Assembly (NCBI RefSeq): GCF_003298775.1
Contig: NZ_QNTQ01000004.1
Location: 186,001 to 250,000, forward strand
DNA length: 64,000 bases
From: Rhodosalinus halophilus
GTDB lineage: Bacteria; Pseudomonadota; Alphaproteobacteria; Rhodobacterales; Rhodobacteraceae
Reading direction: 5' to 3'
This document shows positions 42,509 through 51,667 of the stretch, piece after piece. A program made the position numbers and the translations under genes. The notes under the pieces are model-generated. The model had not been told where the DNA came from. It made no database searches and worked only from the letters and a program-made list of their open reading frames with translations. Numbering within the stretch: position 1 is the stretch's first letter; the number at the start of each line of letters is the position of its first letter.

Positions 42509-45476
42509 GCGCCGCGTCGCAGCGCCCGCAGACGCCCGGATGGGTGTGCGTGCCCACGTCCGGCAGGATCTTCCAGCAGCGCTGGCATTTCTCGCCCTCG
42601 GCGCGCTCGAAGACGACGCCGACGCCCGGCACCTCGGGCAGGCGGTAGGCCTCCTGCGGCATCGGGTCCGCGGTGAGCTGCAGATCGGAGGTGATGCAGA
42701 TGTCGGCGAAATCGACCTCACGCAGGGCGGCGAGCATCGCGGCGTCCTCGACGTGCACCACCGGCGCGGCCTCGAGGCTCGCGCCGATTTCCTTGTCGGT
42801 GCGTCTGACCTCGAGCGCGGCGGTGACGACGCGCCGGGCGCGGCGCACCTGCGTCCATTTCTCCGCCAGCGCGTCGTCGCGCCATGCCTCCGGCGTCTCG
42901 GGGATGTCCTGCAGGTGCACCGAGGAGCCTTCGCCCGGGAAGCGCTCCAGCCAGACCTCCTCCATCGTGAAGACGAGCACCGGCGCGAGCCAGGTGGTCA
43001 GCCGGTGGAACAGCAGGTCCAGCACGGTGCGCGCTGCCCGCCTGCGCGCCGTGTCGCCGTCGCAGTAGAGCGCGTCCTTGCGGATGTCGAAGTAAAAGGC
43101 CGAGAGGTCCACGGTGCAGAAGTTGAAGACTTCCTGGAACACGCCCTGGAAGTCGTAGGCGTCGTAGCCCTCGCGCACGACCCGGTCGAGATGCGCCATC
43201 CGGTGCAGCACCCAGCGCTCGAGCTCGGGCATGTCCTCTGGCGCGGTGCGGTCGGCCTCGGTGAAATGCGCCACGTTGCCCAGCAGGAAACGCAGGGTGT
43301 TGCGCAGCCGGCGGTAGCTGTCGGCCACCCCTTTCAGGATCTCGGGCCCGATTCGCAGATCGCCCGTGTAGTCCGACTGCGCCACCCAGAGGCGCAGGAT
43401 GTCGGCCCCGTACTGCTTGACCACGTCCTCCGGCGCCACGGTATTGCCGAGCGACTTGGACATCTTGTTGCCCTTCTCGTCGAGCGTGAACCCGTGGGTC
43501 AGCACGCCGCGATAGGGGGCCCGGCCGATGGTGCCGCAGGCCTGCAGCATCGAGGAATGGAACCACCCCCGGTGCTGGTCGGTGCCCTCGAGGTAGAGAT
43601 CGGCAAGGCCGTCCGCGGAGCCGTCGTCGCGGTCGCGCAGGACGAAGGCGTGGGTGGAGCCCGAATCGAACCAGACGTCGAGGATGTCGTCGACCTTTTC
43701 CCACTCGGCCGGGTCGTGATCCCCGCCCAGGAACCGCTCCTTGGCGCCAGGCTTGTACCAGGCGTCCGCGCCCTCTTCCTCGAAGGCCGTCAGGATGCGG
43801 GCATTGACGCGTTCGTCCTTCAGCAGGAAGTCCGGGTCGGTCGGCAGCGCGCCCTTCTTCGTGAAGCAGGCCAGCGGCACGCCCCAGGCGCGCTGGCGCG
43901 ACAGCACCCAGTCGGGGCGATTCTCGATCATCGAATAGAGGCGGTTCCGCCCGGTCTTTGGGGTCCACTGCACGAGCTGGTCGATCGAGGTCAGCGCGCG
44001 GGTGCGAATCGTCTCGCCGTAGGTGTCCTGCCCGTCGCCCACGGGGCGGTCGATGGCGGCGAACCACTGCGGCGTGTTGCGGAAGATCACCGGCGCCTTC
44101 GAGCGCCAGGAATGCGGGTAGCTGTGGGTCTGCCGCCCCCGCGCGATCAGGCCCCGGGCCTCCACCAGCTTGTCGATGACGGCGGCGTTGGCCTTGCCCT
44201 CGCGGCCCGTCTCGTCGAACACCCGGAGCCCGGCGAAGAACGGGACGTGCTCGCGGAATTCGCTGGCTTCGCCCACGTTGTGCGTCATCCGGTCGAGCCA
44301 GCCGCGCCGCGCGAAGGCGTCGTAGTCGTCCGCCCCGTGGCTGGGGGCGGTGTGCACGAAGCCGGTGCCCTGATCGTCGGTCACGAAATCCTCGGCGATC
44401 ATCGGCACGTCGTAGTCCCAGAACCCCTCCGAGCCCTCGAGCCCGGCGAAGGGGTGGGCGAGGGTGAGCGCGCCCAGTTCCTCGGCCGTCACGTCCCGCA
44501 GGCGCGTGTACTCCGTCACCCGGGCACGCGAGAGCGTGTCCTCGCCGAGGTTGTCCGCGACAATGTAGGTGTCGCCTGCGCTTGCCCAGCATTCCTCCTG
44601 CGTGGCGTCGACCCGGTAGAGGCCGTAGGCGACGTCCGGGTTGTAGGCGACCGCGCGGTTCGAGGGGATGGTCCAGGGGGTGGTCGTCCAGATCACGACG
44701 CGCGCCGCCTCTAGTTGCGCACGCCGTTTTTCCGGGCCTTCCATTGGAGACGAAGGGTCAAAAGCGTCAGTGATTTCGACAGTGTTTGCCGCCACAACCC
44801 GAAACGGCACCCAGATCGTGTGGCTCTTGTGGTCGTGGTACTCGACCTCCGCCTCGGCGAGCGCGGTCTTTTCCACGGGCGACCACATCACCGGCTTCGA
44901 GCCCTGGTAGAGCAGGCCCGACATGAGGAATTTCATGAACTCCTCGGCGATCACCCGCTCTGCGTGGAAGTCCATCGTGAGATACGGCCGCTCCCAGCAG
45001 CCGGTGACGCCGAGGCGCTTGAACTCCTCGCGCTGCACATCGATCCAGCCCTCGGCGAACTTCCGGCACTCCTGCCGGAAGGCCACGACATCGACCTGGT
45101 CCTTGTCCTGACCCTTGGCGCGGTACTGCTCCTCGATCTTCCACTCGATCGGCAGGCCGTGGCAGTCCCAGCCGGGGATGTAGCGCGCGTCGCGCCCCAT
45201 CATCTGCTGCGAGCGCACGACCAGATCCTTCAGCACCTTGTTGAGCGCGTGCCCGATGTGCAGGTGCCCGTTGGCGTAAGGAGGCCCGTCATGCAGCGTG
45301 AAGGGCGCGCGGCCCTCGGCGCGCTCGCGCAGTCGGTCGTAGATGCCGATCCGCTCCCACCGCTCCAGCCAGCCGGGCTCGCGCCTGGGCAGGCCCGCGC
45401 GCATCGGAAAGTCGGTCCGGGGAAGGTTCAGCGTATCCTTGTAGTCGGGCAGCGGGGCGGCGTCGTCGGCGGACAT
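42501..45476 (-). CDS. ileS: Isoleucyl-tRNA synthetase
   Basis: 991 residues from the ATG with a GAAGGA ribosome-binding site; a 42-residue in-frame extension is not supported. Charges tRNA-Ile. The class I signature HLHIGH is at 71-76 and KMSKS in GNKMSKSLGN near residue 625. The editing domain CP1 contains WTTTPWTIPSNRAVA. The C-terminal zinc-binding tail CQRCWKILPDVGTHTHPG with CGRC shows the bacterial (type 1) form. The upstream gap (45477-45837) has no gene and no T-box-like leader that I can see. Confidence 0.97.
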   Translation of the reverse strand: MSADDAAPLPDYKDTLNLPRTDFPMRAGLPRREPGWLERWERIGIYDRLRERAEGRAPFTLHDGPPYANGHLHIGHALNKVLKDLVVRSQQMMGRDARYIPGWDCHGLPIEWKIEEQYRAKGQDKDQVDVVAFRQECRKFAEGWIDVQREEFKRLGVTGCWERPYLTMDFHAERVIAEEFMKFLMSGLLYQGSKPVMWSPVEKTALAEAEVEYHDHKSHTIWVPFRVVAANTVEITDAFDPSSPMEGPEKRRAQLEAARVVIWTTTPWTIPSNRAVAYNPDVAYGLYRVDATQEECWASAGDTYIVADNLGEDTLSRARVTEYTRLRDVTAEELGALTLAHPFAGLEGSEGFWDYDVPMIAEDFVTDDQGTGFVHTAPSHGADDYDAFARRGWLDRMTHNVGEASEFREHVPFFAGLRVFDETGREGKANAAVIDKLVEARGLIARGRQTHSYPHSWRSKAPVIFRNTPQWFAAIDRPVGDGQDTYGETIRTRALTSIDQLVQWTPKTGRNRLYSMIENRPDWVLSRQRAWGVPLACFTKKGALPTDPDFLLKDERVNARILTAFEEEGADAWYKPGAKERFLGGDHDPAEWEKVDDILDVWFDSGSTHAFVLRDRDDGSADGLADLYLEGTDQHRGWFHSSMLQACGTIGRAPYRGVLTHGFTLDEKGNKMSKSLGNTVAPEDVVKQYGADILRLWVAQSDYTGDLRIGPEILKGVADSYRRLRNTLRFLLGNVAHFTEADRTAPEDMPELERWVLHRMAHLDRVVREGYDAYDFQGVFQEVFNFCTVDLSAFYFDIRKDALYCDGDTARRRAARTVLDLLFHRLTTWLAPVLVFTMEEVWLERFPGEGSSVHLQDIPETPEAWRDDALAEKWTQVRRARRVVTAALEVRRTDKEIGASLEAAPVVHVEDAAMLAALREVDFADICITSDLQLTADPMPQEAYRLPEVPGVGVVFERAEGEKCQRCWKILPDVGTHTHPGVCGRCDAALD

Positions 45477-45837
45477 GGGAAATCGTCCTTCGCTCTTGTC
45501 TCGGGGTCGGTTCGGAAATGGCGGCGCGGGACGCCCTGCGCCTTTGTCCCGGCGGCTGGGATCAGCGCGCCGGGCCGCTAATTCGACGAATGATCGCGAC
45601 ACCCCGGGTCATGGTGCGGGCTTATAGGCCCGCCGCGCCGCAGCGTCCAGAGGGCGCAGGCCTGCCACGGGCTCCGCCCCGCCCAGACGCTCCGAGGGTC
45701 TTCGCAGCTTCCGGCCGGACGCGCGCCTCCCCCCCCCGGAGCGCCGACCAACCTGCCTTTCAATGGTCCTCAAATACCCCTTCGCGCGACGGCGGCCAGG
45801 GGCGCACGCCAGAGCGATGCGGCGCGCGCCCAGCGCG
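45477..45837. other. Gene-free stretch between gshA and ileS
   Basis: 361 bases without a credible gene on either strand. It contains a run of nine C residues (45729-45737), a possible sequencing or slippage hot spot, and short GC-rich inverted repeats. The ileS promoter should be here, but no clear -35/-10 pair is visible. Confidence 0.4.
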
Positions 45838-47208
45838 TCAGTAGGAGAATTCGCCGTAGATGTGCGACAGATCCCCGCCCCAGTCGCCGTGGTAGCGTTC
45901 GAGCAACTCGTCGGCCGGCACCTTCCCGCTTTCGACGCTTTCCTTCAGGGCGTTGAGGAAATGCGTCTCGTCGGGCAGCAGCCCGCCCGCACCCTCCCGC
46001 GCCCGCGCCTTCAGCCCGGCCTCCGAGATCGCCAGCACCTCGCGCGCGAGATCGTGCATCGAGACGCCCTCCACCCGCGCCTGCAGCGCCTGATCGGCAG
46101 AAGCGATGCGCAGCGCCTCGCGGAAGGGCGCGCTCCAGCCCTTCACCAGATCCCAGGCCGCGTCGAGCGCCGACTGGTCGTACATGAGCCCCGTCCAGAA
46201 CGCCGGCAGCGCGCAGAGCCTTCGCCACGGCCCGCCATCCGCGCCGCGCATCTCGATGAACTTCTTGATCCGCGCCTCGGGAAAGATCGTCGTCAGGTGA
46301 TCGGCCCAGTCCGAGAGCGTCGGCGTCTCGCCCGGCAGGGCCGGCAGCCGCCCCTCGAGGAAATCGCGGAAGGACTGGCCCAGCGCGTCCACGTAGACGC
46401 CGTCGCGGTAGACGAAGTACATCGGCACGTCGAGCGCGTAGTCCGCCCAGCGCTCGAAGCCGAAGCCCTCCTCGAAGACGAAGGGGAGCATGCCGGTGCG
46501 CGCGTCGTCCAGGTCGCGCCAGACGCGGCTCCGCCACGACTTGTAGCCGGTGGGCCGCCCCTCGAAGAAGGGGGAGTTGGCGAAGAGCGCGGTCGCCACC
46601 GGCTGCAGCGCGAGCGCCACGCGCAGCTTCTTCACCATGTCGGCCTCGGAGCCGAAGTCGAGGTTCACCTGCACCGTGCAGGTGCGGTACATCATCGACT
46701 TCCCCATGGTGCCGACGCGGTCCATGTAGTCGGTCATCAGCCGGTAGCGCCCCTTGGGCATCATCGGCATGTCCTCGTGCCGCCACTCCGGCGCGGCGCC
46801 GAGGCCGATGAAGCCCACGTTCAGCGCATCCGCCACATCCTTCACGTCGGCGAGATGGGCGTTCACCTCGTCGCAGGTCTGATGGATGTGCTCCAGCGGC
46901 GCGCCCGAAAGCTCCAGCTGCCCGCCGGGCTCGAGGCTCACGTTGGCGCCGTCCTTCTCGAGCCCGATCAGGTGGCCCGCCTCCTCGATGGGCGCCCAGC
47001 CGTGGCGGTCGCGCAGCCCCTCCAGCACCGCGCGCACCGAGCGTTCGCCCTCGTAGGGCAGCGGCCGCAGGGTGTCGCGGCAGTAGCCGAACTTCTCGTG
47101 CTCGGTGCCGATGCGCCAGTCCGCGGGCGGTTTGCAGCCGGACTCGAGATACTCGGCGAGTTGCTCGCGACGTTCGATCGGCCCGCCGCCGGACTGGGGA
47201 ATGGACAT
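45838..47208 (-). CDS. gshA: Glutamate-cysteine ligase, alphaproteobacterial/plant type
   Basis: 456 residues. First step of glutathione synthesis: ATP-dependent joining of glutamate and cysteine. Hallmarks of the GCS2 family are RIGTEHEKFGYC (residues about 32-43), SLEPGGQLELSGAP (about 91-104), YRTCTVQVNLDFGSEADM and IKKFIEMRGADGGP. The homologous plant enzyme is redox-controlled by disulfides; whether the cysteines here do the same is unknown. Upstream lies a membrane-protein gene and rsmE on the same strand. Confidence 0.95.
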   Translation of the reverse strand: MSIPQSGGGPIERREQLAEYLESGCKPPADWRIGTEHEKFGYCRDTLRPLPYEGERSVRAVLEGLRDRHGWAPIEEAGHLIGLEKDGANVSLEPGGQLELSGAPLEHIHQTCDEVNAHLADVKDVADALNVGFIGLGAAPEWRHEDMPMMPKGRYRLMTDYMDRVGTMGKSMMYRTCTVQVNLDFGSEADMVKKLRVALALQPVATALFANSPFFEGRPTGYKSWRSRVWRDLDDARTGMLPFVFEEGFGFERWADYALDVPMYFVYRDGVYVDALGQSFRDFLEGRLPALPGETPTLSDWADHLTTIFPEARIKKFIEMRGADGGPWRRLCALPAFWTGLMYDQSALDAAWDLVKGWSAPFREALRIASADQALQARVEGVSMHDLAREVLAISEAGLKARAREGAGGLLPDETHFLNALKESVESGKVPADELLERYHGDWGGDLSHIYGEFSY

Positions 47209-47283
47209 GCGTGTGCTTCCGGGCCTCGCTTCGGTCGGACGCTAGGGATGGTCCGGTTGCGCCGCGGTGTCAATGCGAGGGGC

Positions 47284-47805
47284 TCAGTGCAACAGCGGGC
47301 GCTGCGCACGGCGCGACGGATGCTCCCAGATCACCACGGGCCAGCGTCCGCCCTTCTCCAGTTCGGCCAGCAGATGCCCTGTCCTGAGTCCGGGCAGGGA
47401 TGCGAAGGCATCGAAGAGCTGATCGGCGCCTTCGGCGTTCACCGGAATCGACAGCGGCGGGCGCTCGGGCTGGATCAGCACCCAGACCGGCGGGCGCGCG
47501 GAGGGATCGAGCCGCAGTTCCTCGATCTCCGAGAGCGCCACGGTGCCGCCCTCGAGCGGGCCGAAATAGGCGATGCGTCCCTCCACCACCTCGACGAGGC
47601 CCGGCCCGCCCTGTCGGCCACGGAAGCGCCCGCGCTGGACGCCGGCGAAGACCAGCGCCACACCCGCCGCGACGGCCGCCCAGCCGAGCCAGGCGAGCAG
47701 CCCGAAGGAGGCGAGCGCGGCCCACAGCCCCAACGCAGCCAGCGCGAGGCCGGCCATCGCCTCGCGCCAGCGTGACAGCGCCGCGAGCGCCTCGGCCCGG
47801 ATCAT
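47284..47805 (-). CDS. Membrane protein of unknown function between rsmE and gshA
   Basis: 173 residues, not recognised. Two hydrophobic helices (about residues 15-35 and 38-56) are followed by a soluble domain with QGGPGLVEVVEGRIAYFGPLEGGTVALSEIEELRL, predicted beta-rich and resembling a PH-like fold. The last part is basic. Its ATG overlaps the rsmE stop (ATGA, 47802-47805), so it is coupled to rsmE. From memory the rsmE-(this gene)-gshA order recurs in Rhodobacterales. Confidence 0.75.
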   Translation of the reverse strand: MIRAEALAALSRWREAMAGLALAALGLWAALASFGLLAWLGWAAVAAGVALVFAGVQRGRFRGRQGGPGLVEVVEGRIAYFGPLEGGTVALSEIEELRLDPSARPPVWVLIQPERPPLSIPVNAEGADQLFDAFASLPGLRTGHLLAELEKGGRWPVVIWEHPSRRAQRPLLH

Positions 47806-48566
47806 CGCCAGTCTCCGCAGGTAGCCTGCCAAAGCGTCAGCGCAGCGACCGCCGCGGTATCGGCGCGCAGGATGCGCGGGCCGAGCGCGAGCGGTTGCGC
47901 GAAGGGCAGCGCCGCGAGGCGCGCCCGCTCGGCGTCCGACAGGCCGCCCTCGGGGCCGATCAGTAGCGCGGCGGGCGGCGGCGCTCCTCCGCCCTCGCGG
48001 GCGTCGTCGCGCGCGAGGAGCCCCGCGAGGGGCGACGAGCGCCCCGCCTGCGCCTCGTCGGCATAGAGCAGCGCGCGGCCCTCCGGCCAGTCGTCCAGCA
48101 ACCTCGGCAGCGGCACGAGGTCCGCCACCTCGGGCACGTGGGTCGCGCCGCATTGCTCAGCGGCCTCGACGGCGTGGGCCTGCAGCCGGTCGCGGCGGAT
48201 GCGCTCGGCGTTCGTGAAGCCGGTCTGCACCGGCACGAGGCGCCGCGCGCCTATCTCCACCGCCTTCTCGACGATGAAATCGGTGCGCGCCTTCTTCACC
48301 GGCGCGAAGAGCAGCCAGACATCGGGCGGGTCGCGCTGCGGCGCGCTCTGCGACAGGCACTCGAGCACGCCCGCCCGCTTGCCGGCCTCGGCCACTCGGG
48401 CCGTCCATTCGCCCGAACGCCCGTCGAACACCGCGATCTCGGCCCCCTCGCCCAGCCGCATCACGTTGAAGAGGTAATGCGCCTGCGCGCGCTCCAGCGG
48501 CAGCCGGGCGCCTGCGGCCAGGGGATGCTCGACGAAAAGGCGCACGCGCGACACCATGCCGCCCAT
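47802..48566 (-). CDS. rsmE: 16S rRNA (uracil-1498-N3) methyltransferase
   Basis: 254 residues, SPOUT-class enzyme methylating U1498 of 16S rRNA. The PUA-like N-domain (1-75) has AHYLFNVMRLGEG. The knot includes KKARTDFIVEKAVEIGARRLVPVQT, LLIGPEGGLSDAE and the closing LGPRILRADTAAVAAL. Residues about 177-195 (LLARDDAREGGGAPPPA) form a low-complexity insertion. It is encoded by a palindromic element like the intergenic copies at 7.2 and 35.3 kb. An alternative ATG three codons in is possible. Coupled to the next gene. Confidence 0.93.
   Translation of the reverse strand: MGGMVSRVRLFVEHPLAAGARLPLERAQAHYLFNVMRLGEGAEIAVFDGRSGEWTARVAEAGKRAGVLECLSQSAPQRDPPDVWLLFAPVKKARTDFIVEKAVEIGARRLVPVQTGFTNAERIRRDRLQAHAVEAAEQCGATHVPEVADLVPLPRLLDDWPEGRALLYADEAQAGRSSPLAGLLARDDAREGGGAPPPAALLIGPEGGLSDAERARLAALPFAQPLALGPRILRADTAAVAALTLWQATCGDWR
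47980..48043. repeat. Two-hairpin palindromic element, copy 3, inside rsmE
   Basis: An outer 7-bp stem, GGCGCTC (47980-47986) with GAGCGCC (48037-48043), encloses two hairpins. The first is GCCC/GGGC with a TCGC loop (47991-48002). The second is GCCCC/GGGGC with a GCGA tetraloop (48020-48033). It is the same architecture as copies 1 and 2, but within coding sequence and in frame. Confidence 0.5.
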
Positions 48567-48668
48567 CTAACCCTGCCCAGGCCCGGGCGGAAGGCCCGCC
48601 GAAGCATTTGCAGCCGGCCCACCCCCTGCACTAGGAAGAAGCCGATCCCAGGCTGCCGGAGACAAGCG

Positions 48669-49643
48669 ATGCCCGCAGAGGGCCAGACCCCCGGAGACCA
48701 GAAGCCCGGCGTCATCGCAGACGCGGTGAGCGGCAACTGGGTCGACAGCCGCGCGCCCGAGCGCTGGAAGCCCTATCTGCGGCTTTCGCGCGCCGACCGC
48801 CCGATCGGGACGTGGCTTCTTTTGCTGCCCTGCTGGTGGGGCCTGACGCTGGCGATTCTGTCCACGGGGACGGCGCGCTGGCACGACCTCTGGATCTTAG
48901 CGGGCTGCGGCATCGGGGCCTGGCTGATGCGCGGCGCCGGCTGCACCTGGAACGACATCACCGACCGGGACATCGACGGCGACGTCTGGCGCACGGCGCA
49001 GCGGCCCATCCCCTCGGGACAGGTGAGCTTGCGCGGCGCCATCCTGTGGATGTGCGCGCAGGCGCTCGTGGCCTTCGGCATCCTGCTCACCTTCAACGCC
49101 GCGGCCATCGGGCTGGGCATCCTCGCGCTGCTGCCGGTGGCGGTCTATCCCTTCGCCAAGCGCTTCACCTGGTGGCCGCAGGTCTTCCTCGGCCTCGCCT
49201 TCAACTGGGGCGCTCTGCTCGCGTGGACGGCGCACACCGGCGCGCTGGCTTGGCCGGCGGTCGCGCTCTACCTCGCGGGGATCGCCTGGACGCTCTTCTA
49301 CGACACGATCTACGCCCACCAGGATCGCGAGGACGACGCGCTCATAGGCGTGAAGTCCACCGCGCGGCTCTTCGGCGCAAGGACCCCGCGCTGGCTGCGG
49401 CGCTTTCTCGTCGCGTCGGTGACGCTCATGGGGCTCGCGGTGCTCGGCGCCGCGCCGCGCGGCGAGATCCTCGCCCTCGTGATCGCCCTCGGCGGCCCGC
49501 TGGCCTTCGGCTGGCACATGACATGGCAGCTGCAGCGCCTCGATCTCGAGGATCACGGCCGCCTGCTGACCCTCTTCCGCGCGAACCGCGACGCGGGGCT
49601 GCTGGCGATTCCCTTCTTCGCGCTGGCGGCGCTCTTCGTCTGA
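48669..49643 (+). CDS. ubiA: 4-hydroxybenzoate octaprenyltransferase (or decaprenyl)
   Basis: 324 residues, integral membrane prenyltransferase of ubiquinone synthesis. The first aspartate-rich motif is NDITDRDIDGDV (residues about 97-108). The second is YDTIYAHQDREDD (about 216-228), with nine hydrophobic helices. The N-terminal 35 residues are hydrophilic. Divergent from rsmE with about 100 bases between. Alphaproteobacteria of this group usually make Q-10, so the chain is probably decaprenyl. Confidence 0.94.
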   Translation: MPAEGQTPGDQKPGVIADAVSGNWVDSRAPERWKPYLRLSRADRPIGTWLLLLPCWWGLTLAILSTGTARWHDLWILAGCGIGAWLMRGAGCTWNDITDRDIDGDVWRTAQRPIPSGQVSLRGAILWMCAQALVAFGILLTFNAAAIGLGILALLPVAVYPFAKRFTWWPQVFLGLAFNWGALLAWTAHTGALAWPAVALYLAGIAWTLFYDTIYAHQDREDDALIGVKSTARLFGARTPRWLRRFLVASVTLMGLAVLGAAPRGEILALVIALGGPLAFGWHMTWQLQRLDLEDHGRLLTLFRANRDAGLLAIPFFALAALFV

Positions 49644-49762
49644 CCGGCTGCGCGCATGCGCGACAAGGCGCCGCTCGATGCGGGCGTGACGCACCGGCCG
49701 CGATTGCAACCGCGGCGGGCTGCCCCTAGTTTCACTCCACTCGGACCACACCGGACCCGCAG

Positions 49763-51667
49763 ATGCGCCTGTCCCGCCTCGCCCTTCCAGTTCTCGCCTT
49801 CGCCCTGGCCCTGGGCGTCAGCGCGGTCACCGCGTCCTTCGCCGTGCGTCTCGTCGAGGATGCGTCCGAGACCGAGGTGCGGGCGGCGCTGGACCGGGAA
49901 GGGATCGACTGGGCCGATGTCGACGCCTACGGACTGCAGGTCTATCTGCTCGGAACCGCCCCCTCCGAGGCGGACCGCTTTCGCGCGCTCTCGACCGCCG
50001 GCAAGGTGGTCGACGCGGCCCGGGTCGTCGACGACGTCAACGTGGCCGAAAGCAAGCCGCTCGCGCCGCCGCGCTTCTCGATCGAGATCCTGCGGCACGA
50101 CAGCGGGCTTACGCTGATCGGGCTCGTGCCGGCCTCGACCGACCGCGCCGCGCTCGTCGCGCGGGCGCAGGAGGCTGCGGGCGAGGTGCCCGTCTCCGAC
50201 CTTCTGGAGGTCGCCGATCATCCCGCACCCGAAGGCTGGCGCCCGGCGCTCGGAGCCGCCTTCGATGCGCTCGAGCGGCTGCCGCGCGCCAAGGTCTCGG
50301 TCGCGGCCGGGCAGGTGACGGTCAAGGGCGCCGCCGAGAGCGAAGCCGACCGACGCCGCCTCGAGGCCGAACTCGCGCGCGCCGCCCCCGAGGATGTCAG
50401 CCTCGCGCTCGAGATTTCCGCGCCGCGCCCGGTGATCAGCCCCTTCACCCTGCGTTTCGTCAAGGACGCGTCAGGCGCGCGGTTCGACGCCTGCGCGGCG
50501 GCAAGCCCGGAAGGCCGCGACCGTATCCTGCGCGCCGCCGCCGCGGCGGGGCTGGAAGGCAAGGCGGACTGCCGGATCGGCCTCGGCGTGCCCAGCGCGC
50601 AGTGGCCGGATGCCGCGGAACGCGCACTCGGCGCGCTCGACCGGCTGGGCGGGGGCACGTTGACGATGACCGACGCCGAAATCGCGCTCGTGGCGCAGCA
50701 GGGCACGGACCCGGAGCGATTCGAGCGCGTTGTGAGCGAACTGGCGTCCACGCTGCCCGACGTCTTCGCCCTCGACGCCGTCCTGCCCGAGCCGCCGGGC
50801 GCCGCCGAGGGAGAGGCCGGCCCGACCGAGTTTGTCGCCACCCTGAGCCCGGAGGGCGCGGTGCAGCTCCGCGGTCCGCTGGCGAGCGAGAACGCCCGCG
50901 TGATCACCGACAGCCTCGCGCGTGCGCGCTTCGGCAGCGAGGCGGTTCACACGTCGGCCGAGATCGACCCGGACCTGCCCGAGAGCTGGCAGACGCGCGT
51001 GCTGGCCGGGCTCGAGGGCCTTGCAGAGCTGGAGCGCGGCGCGCTGGTGGTCACGCCCGCGGGCATCGAACTGCGCGGCGAGACCGGAAACGCCGAGGCC
51101 AGCGCCGAGATCGCCGCGCTCGTGGCCGAGAAACTGGGCGGCACCCAGGGCCTGACGCTCGACGTTGCCTACCGCGAGGAACTGGACCCCGAGGCGGCCC
51201 AGCCGACGCCGGAAGAATGCGTAGCCAACCTTCAGGGTCTCCTCGACGGCCGAAAGATCAATTTCGAGCCCGGCTCGGCGACGCTCGACTCCGAGGCGCG
51301 GCTCATCCTCGACGACATCGCGGAACTGCTGCGGCGCTGCGGCGCGATCCCGCTGGAGATCGCGGGACACACCGACAGCCAGGGGCGGGAGTCGATGAAC
51401 CTCGAACTCAGCCAGGCGCGGGCGCAGGCGGTGCTCGACGAGCTGCGCAACCGCCGCGTGCTGACCGCCTCCTTCCGGGCCGAGGGCTATGGCGAATCCG
51501 AGCCCATCGCGGACAATTCGACCGAGGAGGGGCGCGAGGCGAACCGCCGGATCGAGTTCCGCCTCATCCGGTCCGAGGCGGACGAGCCGCTTGAAAGCGG
51601 CGCCGCCGACGGGCAGGAAGAACCCGCCGGCGAGGACGCGGACACGGGCGGGGCCAACGAGGGATGA
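49763..51667 (+). CDS. OmpA-family envelope protein with BON-like repeats
   Basis: 634 residues. Signal peptide or anchor at 1-25 (LPVLAFALALGVSAVTASFA). Several BON-like domains of about 70-80 residues cover 30-480; repeated signs are EVRAALDREGIDW and segments such as VTVKGAAESEADRRRLEAEL. A C-terminal OmpA peptidoglycan-binding domain (about 497-605) follows, with INFEPGSATLDSEARLILDD and IAGHTDSQGRESMNLELSQARAQ. The tail is acidic and low-complexity. It probably anchors to cell wall and faces the periplasm. Overlaps the next gene by 4 bases. Confidence 0.85.
   Translation: MRLSRLALPVLAFALALGVSAVTASFAVRLVEDASETEVRAALDREGIDWADVDAYGLQVYLLGTAPSEADRFRALSTAGKVVDAARVVDDVNVAESKPLAPPRFSIEILRHDSGLTLIGLVPASTDRAALVARAQEAAGEVPVSDLLEVADHPAPEGWRPALGAAFDALERLPRAKVSVAAGQVTVKGAAESEADRRRLEAELARAAPEDVSLALEISAPRPVISPFTLRFVKDASGARFDACAAASPEGRDRILRAAAAAGLEGKADCRIGLGVPSAQWPDAAERALGALDRLGGGTLTMTDAEIALVAQQGTDPERFERVVSELASTLPDVFALDAVLPEPPGAAEGEAGPTEFVATLSPEGAVQLRGPLASENARVITDSLARARFGSEAVHTSAEIDPDLPESWQTRVLAGLEGLAELERGALVVTPAGIELRGETGNAEASAEIAALVAEKLGGTQGLTLDVAYREELDPEAAQPTPEECVANLQGLLDGRKINFEPGSATLDSEARLILDDIAELLRRCGAIPLEIAGHTDSQGRESMNLELSQARAQAVLDELRNRRVLTASFRAEGYGESEPIADNSTEEGREANRRIEFRLIRSEADEPLESGAADGQEEPAGEDADTGGANEG

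Noticed and set aside
45729-45737. A frameshifted gene around the run of nine C residues
   Set aside because: No family-like sequence is found in any frame on either side of the run.
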